In this document: positions 1 through 4,824 of the stretch, piece by piece | Layout of the letters: every line of letters starts with the position of its first letter | How positions within the stretch are numbered: the first letter of the stretch is position 1 | Assembly (NCBI GenBank): GCA_025454715.1 | Contig: JALONY010000047.1 | Span: 1-8,993 of the forward strand | From: Anaerolineae bacterium | Lineage (GTDB): Bacteria; Chloroflexota; Anaerolineae; Aggregatilineales; Phototrophicaceae | DNA: 8,993 nt | Direction: 5' to 3' | Position numbers and translations under genes: made by a program | Notes under the pieces: model-generated | Database searches by the model: none | Told to the model about the DNA's origin: nothing | The model's input: only the letters and a program-made list of their open reading frames with translations

Positions 1-193
1 AGTCGGCATCCTCGGCCTACACGCCATCAAGGAGCGCCCGGTCGTGGTCGATGGGCAAATCGTCATCCGCCCGATGATGTATACCGCCCTGACCTACGAC
101 CACCGCGTCATCGATGGGCGCGAGGCGGTGCAGTTCCTCGTCAAAATCAAGGAACTGATCGAAGACCCCGAAACCCTCTTGATTGAGGGCTAG
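1..193 (+). CDS. sucB: 2-oxoglutarate dehydrogenase E2 component (dihydrolipoamide succinyltransferase), C-terminal end, 5' truncated
   Basis: Only the last 63 codons are present, reading from base 2 to a TAG at 191-193; the rest lies left of the window. The fragment is the end of the chloramphenicol-acetyltransferase-like catalytic domain of 2-oxoacid dehydrogenase E2 proteins. It carries the active-site motif DHRVIDG (fragment residues 33-39), whose His and Asp are the family's catalytic pair. The stretches ERPVVV, IRPMMY and [12 protein letters not shown] are typical of the succinyltransferase (SucB/OdhB) branch rather than the pyruvate branch. In the known complex this cytoplasmic protein moves succinyl from the lipoyl arm to CoA in the TCA cycle. 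The gene converges with murE across a repeat-filled spacer. The family call is firm; succinyl specificity rests on these few motifs. The lipoyl and E1/E3-binding domains cannot be seen. Confidence 0.9.
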   Translation, partial: VGILGLHAIKERPVVVDGQIVIRPMMYTALTYDHRVIDGREAVQFLVKIKELIEDPETLLIEG

Positions 194-212
194 GCGGGCG
201 TCCCGTCACTCT

Positions 213-225
213 CAACGGACAACGC
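213..225 (+). repeat. Half copy of type B repeat
   Basis: The 13 bases CAACGGACAACGC are identical to the left end of the three full type B repeats, up to the last base of the left arm. The sequence then changes to a C-rich run that leads into the type A units, and the right arm is missing. It looks like a B repeat broken by, or recombined with, the type A element. Confidence 0.6.
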
Positions 226-240
226 CCCTCACCCCCCGTC

Positions 241-335
241 CCCCTCTCCCACGCAAGCGGGGCGAGGGGGTTCAGGGCGGGTCACACCCCCCTCTCCCAC
301 GCAAGCGGGGCGAGGGGGTTCAGGGCGGGTCACAC
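241..335 (+). repeat. Type A tandem repeat, two 47-base units at a 48-base period
   Basis: The units at 241-287 and 289-335 are identical and separated by one C. Each begins CCCCTCTCCC and continues into GGGGCGAGGGG, an imperfect inverted repeat around ACGCAAGC that could form a hairpin. Elements of this CCCTCTCCC...GGCGAGGG kind are common between genes in many high-GC bacteria and often give spurious peptide calls. No protein-coding role is proposed. Confidence 0.85.
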
Positions 336-346
336 AGGGTCAGGCT

Positions 347-374
347 CGTAGGGGCGCAGCGTGCCGCGTCCGCC
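347..374 (-). repeat. Type C variant palindromic repeat (C')
   Basis: On the minus strand this reads GGACGCGGC, AC, GCTGCGCCC, CTAC. The arms are only partly complementary: one A-C mismatch and one G-T wobble in nine pairs. It looks like a hybrid of the stem in C1 and C2 and the stem in the repeat at 4681. It leads straight into the linker before B1. Confidence 0.65.
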
Positions 375-385
375 ACCTCACCCCC

Positions 386-436
386 CAACGGACAACGCAG
401 GCGTTGTCCCTACGGCACAAAAACCGGCCAACGCCC
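386..436 (+). repeat. Type B palindromic repeat, copy 1
   Basis: A 51-base unit whose core at 390-409 is GGACAACGC, AG, GCGTTGTCC, a perfect 9-base inverted repeat. The core is followed by CTACGG, then ACAAAAACCGGCCAACGCCC. The same unit recurs at 452 and 557. Confidence 0.85.
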
Positions 437-451
437 GCAACCCACGCACCC

Positions 452-502
452 CAACGGACAACGCGGGCGTTGTCCCTACGGCACAAAAACCGGCCAACGC
501 CC
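452..502 (+). repeat. Type B palindromic repeat, copy 2
   Basis: Same 51-base unit as copy 1, with core at 456-475. The two bases between the arms are GG instead of AG, while both 9-base arms are unchanged. It runs directly into type C copy 1. Confidence 0.85.
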
Positions 503-545
503 CGTAGGGACGCGGCCTGCCGCGTCCGCCATTTCCACGCCCGCC
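503..545 (-). repeat. Type C palindromic repeat, copy 1
   Basis: A 43-base unit. Its core at 508-527 reads, on the minus strand, GGACGCGGC, AG, GCCGCGTCC, then CTAC. The arms are perfectly complementary. It has the same layout as type B with different arm bases and opposite orientation. Confidence 0.85.
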
Positions 546-556
546 ACCTCACCCCT

Positions 557-607
557 CAACGGACAACGCAGGCGTTGTCCCTACGGCACAAAAACCGGCC
601 AACGCCC
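557..607 (+). repeat. Type B palindromic repeat, copy 3
   Basis: Same 51-base unit, with core at 561-580 (AG centre). Copies 2 and 3 are each followed by a type C unit, so B2-C1 and B3-C2 form two composite units with a period of about 105 bases. Confidence 0.85.
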
Positions 608-649
608 GTAGGGACGCGGCCTGCCGCGTCCTCCATTTCCATGCCCGCC
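607..649 (-). repeat. Type C palindromic repeat, copy 2
   Basis: Differs from type C copy 1 at two of 43 positions, both outside the palindromic core at 612-631. It ends eight bases from the murE stop codon. As the first structure downstream of murE it could act as a transcription attenuator, but no T-run follows it directly. Confidence 0.85.
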
Positions 650-656
650 CGAACCC

Positions 657-2177
657 TCAGCCCAACGCCGTCGGCAAGGTCTTGAGCGGTTGACCGCGCA
701 GGGCGGCGCGCAAGCCGTCGCGGTCGTCCCACGGGTATTCGACCGTCCCGAAACACATGCTTTGCTCATGGCCTTTGCCACAGGCCATCACGATGTCGCC
801 CGGGCGCGCCATCTGGCAGGCGCGATACAGCGCCTCGCCGCGATCGGGCACCTGCAAGATGGCGTCCAGCGACTCGGTGCGCGGGTCTTCTGCGGTCATG
901 ATGGTGATGTCGGCGGTGCGGGCGCTGGTCTCGGCCATCATCCGGCGCTTCTCGACATCGCGCAAGCCCGCGCACCCGAACACCGCAATCACGCGCTTGT
1001 CGGGCGCAATCAGGGTGCGGGCGGCCTCTAAGGCCACCTTGAGGGCGTTGGGCGTGTGGGCAAAATCGACCATCGCGATGAAGTCTTGCCCCTCATCGAG
1101 GGCTTGCATCCGCCCCGAGACCTGTTGCACCGCCGCCAAGCCCTCGTAAATGTGCTTGTAGTTGACGCCGAGGGCGCGGGTGATGGCGATGGCCGCCAGC
1201 GCGTTATACACGTTGAACGCCCCGACCAACTGCAAATCGAAGCGCGCCGACCCGACCGTGAACGATGCCCCATCCGGGCGCAATTCGACGTTGTCGGCGC
1301 GGCAATCGGCCTCGGCGGCGTGCAGCCCATACGTCACGCGCAGGTCGGCGGGGATGTCCAGCAGGGTGCGTGCGCCGTCGTCGTCGAGGTTGATGATGGC
1401 GATTTTGGGGATGCTCGACTCCGGCGCATACGCCTCGAAGTCGGACTCGACCCGCACGCCCGACTTATACGCGCTACGCTTGAGCATGTGGAACATGGTG
1501 GCCTTGGCGTCGCGGTAGTTCTGCCACGTCCCGTGATAATCGAGGTGCTCATGGGTGATGTTGGTCACGACCGCCGCGTCGATATCGACGCCGACCAACC
1601 GCCCCTGCGCGAGGCCGTGGCTGGTCATCTCCAGCACGCAATGGGTCAGGCCGTTCTCGACCATCTCGCCCAGCAACATCTGGACTTGGGGGGCGCTGGG
1701 GGTGGTGACGTGCAGGCCGGTATCGCGCTGTTGCCCGCCGATGTCGGCGGCGATGGTCGAGATATAGCCCGCCGCGCCGCCGGTGGCGCGCTTGAGGATG
1801 CTGTGAATCAGGGTGCTGGTGGTGGTCTTGCCGTCGGTGCCGGTCACGCCAATCACCACCAACGAGCGCGAGGGGAAATCGTGATAGGCCGCCGCCAACA
1901 CCCCCAGCGCGGCCAGCGAGTCGCGCACGCGCACATACGGCACGGCCAAATCGGTCAGGTCGTCCTCGCCGACGATGGCCGCCGCGCCCAATTCGATCGC
2001 CTTGGGGATGAAGCGGTGGCCGTCGGTGGTGCGGCCACGGCGGGCGACGAACACCCCGCCACGCTGGAGCTCGTCGGTCGATTCGGCCACCGGCGCGCTA
2101 ATCATCGTGTCGGCGGTGACCGACAACACGTCGGCGTCAGGCAGGGGCTCAATCAGTTCGAACAGCGTTTTTGCCAT
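657..2177 (-). CDS. murE: UDP-N-acetylmuramoyl-tripeptide synthetase (MurE-type Mur ligase)
   Basis: Cytoplasmic ATP-dependent ligase that adds the third, diamino residue to UDP-MurNAc-L-Ala-D-Glu in peptidoglycan synthesis; 506 residues, normal for MurE. An N-terminal UDP-binding domain (about 1-105, with DGHRFI at 52-57) precedes the central ATPase: P-loop GVTGTDGKTTT (110-120), TTP (158-160), EMTSH (183-187) and HLDYHGT (211-217), with Lys225 where the family has its carbamylated lysine. The C-terminal domain has VSGRM (353-357), DFAHTPNALK (371-380), FGCAGLRD (400-407) and GKGHE (467-471). The usual DNPR substrate motif is EDPR (430-433), so meso-DAP, lysine or ornithine cannot be chosen from sequence; many Chloroflexota use ornithine. 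The stretch from DPR to the DRGEAL region looks a dozen or more residues short. The chosen ATG has a GAGG ten bases upstream; a longer frame to 2396 would cover the end of the SGNH gene. It lies 32 bases after that gene. Confidence 0.9.
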   Translation of the reverse strand: MAKTLFELIEPLPDADVLSVTADTMISAPVAESTDELQRGGVFVARRGRTTDGHRFIPKAIELGAAAIVGEDDLTDLAVPYVRVRDSLAALGVLAAAYHDFPSRSLVVIGVTGTDGKTTTSTLIHSILKRATGGAAGYISTIAADIGGQQRDTGLHVTTPSAPQVQMLLGEMVENGLTHCVLEMTSHGLAQGRLVGVDIDAAVVTNITHEHLDYHGTWQNYRDAKATMFHMLKRSAYKSGVRVESDFEAYAPESSIPKIAIINLDDDGARTLLDIPADLRVTYGLHAAEADCRADNVELRPDGASFTVGSARFDLQLVGAFNVYNALAAIAITRALGVNYKHIYEGLAAVQQVSGRMQALDEGQDFIAMVDFAHTPNALKVALEAARTLIAPDKRVIAVFGCAGLRDVEKRRMMAETSARTADITIMTAEDPRTESLDAILQVPDRGEALYRACQMARPGDIVMACGKGHEQSMCFGTVEYPWDDRDGLRAALRGQPLKTLPTALG

Positions 2178-2209
2178 GAATCGAAAACCTCGTCTGGTAA
2201 AGGTAGCGG

Positions 2210-3403
2210 TCAGTTTTGCCGCGTCGGGCTGAGCACCCCGATTTGGCGCAGCCAACGCTCGACCTCGGCGGCCAACACCGCGTTGCCGGTCGGGTTGAGG
2301 TGCATGTCGTCGGCATAATACAGCGCGTCGCCTTTGGCGGCGTACTCGCGGAAAATCGGCAACAGGTCGAGGCAGGTCAGCGCTTCGAGCTGGCACAGGG
2401 CGTTCATCACGCGGCGCGGCGCGCCCAGCGCGTCCACCGCCTCCGCGCCCATCAGCGGGGCGGTCAGGTCGCGGTAGACCTCCTCGCGGGTCGGCAGAAT
2501 AATCACCACCATCTGCCCACCCCAGCCGGTCACCGTGGCTTGGGCGTCGCGCAGGGCGCGGCGGGTCAGCGGCACGCCGGTGCTGATGCGCGGGTCGCGC
2601 AGGTTGGTGGCGATTTGCTCATAGCGCTGGCCAAAGTTGAGGGTGTGGCCGTTGAAGGTCACGCTGTGCGGGCGGGTGAAGTGGTATTTCTCGAAATCGC
2701 TGATGTAGGGCGATTCGTTGCCCAACGCAACCTCGATGACCACCCACGCCACCGAGTGGGCGCGCAACCATTGCACGACTGCCCCGCCCTCGTCGGGGTA
2801 GTCCGGCACGACCGTCTGCACCGACGACTCGGGCAGTTCGCCGCGCAACACGGCCAGTTGGTAATCCTCGTTGAAGTCGTTGACCCAAAATTGCCAGATG
2901 ACCAACGGCGGCTTGAACGTGCGCCCGAAGGTGTCGATGAAGCGCCAATGGCTGGTGCTGCCGGTTGAGCCTTGCGCGGTGTTGAGGGTCGGCAGGCCGG
3001 TGGCGCGGTCGAATTGGGTGACCCAGCAATCGTCATACTCGGTAAAGCAGAACGAGAACGAATCACCGACCACCATCGCCCCGATCGGGTCACCCAGCGC
3101 GAACGGGCGACTGCGGAAGCCCATACGGCTGCCCTGCACCTGCACCGTGCTGACGCGGAACGCCACCCCGGGCGCGGGGCCGTACAGCGCGTCGGTGATG
3201 TCGGTCTTCATCATAAAGTTGTGGTCGATGTCCATCGTCATCAGCCCGATGCGGTTGATGTCGAGCGACTCGCCAGCCACCACCCGTTGCGCGGCCAATT
3301 GCAGGTAAGGCGGCAGGGCGGGCACGGCCAAGCGCATCAGCCCCTCTAACAACAACGGGGTGACCAGCAACCAAAACCCGACCAAGAGCAGCGCTTTTTT
3401 CAC
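2210..3403 (-). CDS. Membrane-anchored SGNH/GDSL-type hydrolase-like protein
   Basis: A 397-residue protein, probably held outside the cell by one N-terminal membrane segment (about 4-20, after two lysines). The SGNH hydrolase blocks appear in order: GDSFS at 113-117 (nucleophile Ser115), Gly145 as a possible block II residue, VND at 174-176 (block III Asn175) and DDMH at 365-368, giving the Asp365-xx-His368 pair. Known members are esterases, lipases or O-acyl transferases and hydrolases of polysaccharides; the substrate here is unknown. Four cysteines (119, 126, 337, 344) could form disulfides outside the cell. The start is a GTG at 3401-3403 with AAGG ten bases upstream, placed just before the hydrophobic segment; an in-frame extension upstream lacks sensible sequence. 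It sits 32 bases before murE, suggesting co-transcription and an envelope role. Fold confidence is good, function low. Confidence 0.8.
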   Translation of the reverse strand: MKKALLLVGFWLLVTPLLLEGLMRLAVPALPPYLQLAAQRVVAGESLDINRIGLMTMDIDHNFMMKTDITDALYGPAPGVAFRVSTVQVQGSRMGFRSRPFALGDPIGAMVVGDSFSFCFTEYDDCWVTQFDRATGLPTLNTAQGSTGSTSHWRFIDTFGRTFKPPLVIWQFWVNDFNEDYQLAVLRGELPESSVQTVVPDYPDEGGAVVQWLRAHSVAWVVIEVALGNESPYISDFEKYHFTRPHSVTFNGHTLNFGQRYEQIATNLRDPRISTGVPLTRRALRDAQATVTGWGGQMVVIILPTREEVYRDLTAPLMGAEAVDALGAPRRVMNALCQLEALTCLDLLPIFREYAAKGDALYYADDMHLNPTGNAVLAAEVERWLRQIGVLSPTRQN

Positions 3404-3442
3404 GGATAAACGACCTTGTTCAGCCGACGACGGTGGGGGTTG

Positions 3443-3471
3443 AGTGTACACAATTTTGTCGGGCGTGTTTA
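3443..3471 (-). promoter_or_regulatory. Possible promoter for the SGNH-murE pair
   Basis: On the minus strand TAAACA (3471-3466) and TACACT (3448-3443) are 17 bases apart, each matching four of six sigma-70 consensus bases. The -35 box overlaps the TAA stop of the upstream gene. Transcription would start near 3436, about 33 bases before the GTG. The match is modest and could be chance. Confidence 0.3.
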
Positions 3472-4629
3472 GCCCCGTGCGCTGGCGATGGCGTCGCGCA
3501 GTTGCGGCAGGTGCTCGCGGATGTGGCTGCCGGCGTCGAGATAAAACGGTGCGACGCGCTGGTACAGCGCACGGTCGGCGCGCACCTCGGGCGGCAAGGC
3601 GTGCCACTCGCCCACGTGCTCGCGCAGGCTCGCTTTGAGCGCCTCGACCAGCGCGGCGGTCTCGGGGTATTGCGCGAGGATGCCAACGTACTGCATCGGC
3701 ATGTTGCTCGTCCATGCCACCTCCGGCGCGCCACCGGCCACCGCCCACGCGCTGACGCTGTAAAACCGCTCGGTAAACAAGCAATGGGCGAGGGTCTCGC
3801 GGGCGCTCCACTCGGACGGGGCGGGCGAGTGGGCAAGCTCGGCCTCGCTTGCGCCGCGCACGGTCTCGTCCAGTTCGGCGCACACCTCCCCGACGGTCTG
3901 GGCGAGTTGCGCGGCCAATGCCTCGAATTCCGGCACGGGCGGGGGGATGGGGCGGGCGCGCAAGGTCATTTGGCCGGTGTGCAGGGCTTGGCCACGCGCA
4001 TAGCCGAACGGGATGACCTGACCGGCGGTGCAGCCCGACATCACCGCGCTGATGTCGTTGAAGTGGTGGATGGGCGTGTCGTTGAGGTGGGTCAGCACGT
4101 CATAGGCGCGCAATCCGGCGGCCTCGGCAGACCCCCCTTCGACCGTGCTGACGATGACCAGCCCATGCGCGGCGGGGGTATGCAGGCGGGCGCGGTTTTC
4201 GGGGGTCAGGTCTTCGAGGTGCACCCCCATCAGCGGGCGGCGCATCCGGCGCGGGTCTTCGCCGGTCGCCAGCAGCGCGTCGAGGTCGGCCAGCCACGCC
4301 TGCCATTGCGAGGGCAGGTCGGCGGGCGCGTCGGTCAAGGTCAGGGTGATGCGCGTGCCGTCACCGTGCGCGCTCAGGTCGAGGCTCAGGCCGACCGGCG
4401 CGGCCAAGCCAGCGGCGTGCCATTGACCGCTCAGGCGCTGCTGGGGCACGGCCTCGCGCAGGCTCCAGACCGCCCATGTGCCATCCGGCCAGCCGTAAAA
4501 CAGCGTGCCACCCGCCCGCACGTCGAGGCGGTTGCGCGTCCCCAGCCAAAAACGGGCGATGTCGGGGTGGGTCAAGGCGGTATAGACCGCGTGGGCAGGG
4601 TGCGGGGTATCGTGGGTCAGGCTGTGCAT
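3469..4629 (-). CDS. SRPBCC (AHSA1-like) - PDZ - DinB-like fusion protein
   Basis: A 386-residue protein with three recognisable parts. Residues 1-120 look like an SRPBCC/AHSA1-type ligand-binding domain (VYTALTHPDIARFWLG at 15-30, then GGTLFYGW at 40-47). Residues about 133-228 resemble a PDZ domain (LMGVHLEDL at 133-141, GGSAEAAGLRAYDVL at 165-179). Residues about 235-386 resemble a DinB-like four-helix bundle: SEWSARETLAHCLFTERFY at 272-290 includes His282, and HIREHLPQL at 369-377 gives His369 and His373 as possible metal ligands. No signal peptide or membrane segment is seen, so it should be cytoplasmic. The ATG at 4627-4629 is chosen because AAGGAG lies nine bases upstream; an in-frame ATG 12 codons earlier would overlap this ribosome site. 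Function is unknown; DinB-like proteins include thiol-dependent metalloenzymes. Repeats lie upstream. Confidence 0.8.
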   Translation of the reverse strand: MHSLTHDTPHPAHAVYTALTHPDIARFWLGTRNRLDVRAGGTLFYGWPDGTWAVWSLREAVPQQRLSGQWHAAGLAAPVGLSLDLSAHGDGTRITLTLTDAPADLPSQWQAWLADLDALLATGEDPRRMRRPLMGVHLEDLTPENRARLHTPAAHGLVIVSTVEGGSAEAAGLRAYDVLTHLNDTPIHHFNDISAVMSGCTAGQVIPFGYARGQALHTGQMTLRARPIPPPVPEFEALAAQLAQTVGEVCAELDETVRGASEAELAHSPAPSEWSARETLAHCLFTERFYSVSAWAVAGGAPEVAWTSNMPMQYVGILAQYPETAALVEALKASLREHVGEWHALPPEVRADRALYQRVAPFYLDAGSHIREHLPQLRDAIASARG

Positions 4630-4633
4630 GTGC

Positions 4634-4644
4634 GGGGTCTCCTT
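4634..4644 (-). promoter_or_regulatory. Strong ribosome binding site deciding the start of the SRPBCC-PDZ-DinB gene
   Basis: The minus strand reads AAGGAG followed by ACCCCGCAC and then ATG at 4629. This near-ideal Shine-Dalgarno supports that start over the in-frame ATG at 4665. Confidence 0.65.
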
Positions 4645-4680
4645 GTGATATGTTTTTACGCCCATTTTGGGATAGAGGGT

Positions 4681-4729
4681 GTAGGGGCGCAGCGTGCTGC
4701 GCCCGCGCTCTGGTTCCGGTCAGCGCGCC
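4681..4729 (-). repeat. Palindromic repeat pair, copy 1 (type C relative)
   Basis: A 49-base unit identical to 4776-4824 except for one base. Its palindrome on the minus strand reads GGGCGCAGC, AC, GCTGCGCCC, CTAC: perfect 9-base arms, a third version of the stem in the type B/C family. The half away from the palindrome carries the same bases that form the end of the glycosidase gene in copy 2. A short type C fragment, CCTGCCGCGTCCG, follows at 4728-4740. Confidence 0.85.
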
Positions 4730-4775
4730 TGCCGCGTCCGCGATTTTGATTCTACACCACCCACCCGACACGCCC

Positions 4776-4824
4776 GTAGGGGCGTAGCGTGCTGCGCCCG
4801 CGCTCTGGTTCCGGTCAGCGCGCC
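4776..4824 (-). repeat. Palindromic repeat pair, copy 2, overlapping the glycosidase stop codon
   Basis: Differs from copy 1 by one base at 4785, which puts one mismatch in the 9-base arms. Bases 4815-4824 are part of the glycosidase reading frame, giving its TGA stop and last two to three codons. The two copies start 95 bases apart. Confidence 0.85.

Larger units (their letters stand above)
194..656. repeat. Repeat-packed spacer between convergent sucB and murE
   Basis: This 463-base stretch holds no credible gene. Short reading frames across it translate to low-complexity peptides that repeat with the DNA. Its order is: half a type B repeat, two tandem type A units, a variant type C unit, B1, B2, C1, B3 and C2. 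Types B and C carry 9-base inverted arms around two central bases. Because both flanking genes end here, the palindromes could slow or end transcription from either side. That is inference, since no arm is followed by a clean T-run. Confidence 0.85.

Noticed and set aside
386..607. CRISPR array
   Set aside because: Only three copies with unequal spacing (66 and 105 bases), the gaps contain other repeats rather than unique spacers, and no cas gene is nearby.
600..656. Classical intrinsic terminator for murE
   Set aside because: The palindrome of type C copy 2 is strong, but on the minus strand it is followed by CTACGGGCG rather than a T-run.
183..685. Two plus-strand frames in the repeat spacer
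   Set aside because: Their peptides repeat exactly as the DNA repeats do and are the usual spurious translations of palindromic intergenic elements.
1056..2318. A 420-codon open frame on the plus strand opposite murE
   Set aside because: It is antisense to a well-supported ligase gene, has no recognisable domain, and is the kind of long antisense frame that high-GC codon use creates.
2178..2396. N-terminal extension of MurE by 73 residues
   Set aside because: The extra residues are arginine-rich, match nothing in MurE and overlap the end of the SGNH gene; the ATG at 2177 gives a normal MurE N-terminus.
3433..4749. A 438-codon plus-strand open frame opposite the SRPBCC-PDZ-DinB gene
   Set aside because: Antisense shadow without a domain; the minus strand has three recognisable domains and a strong ribosome site.
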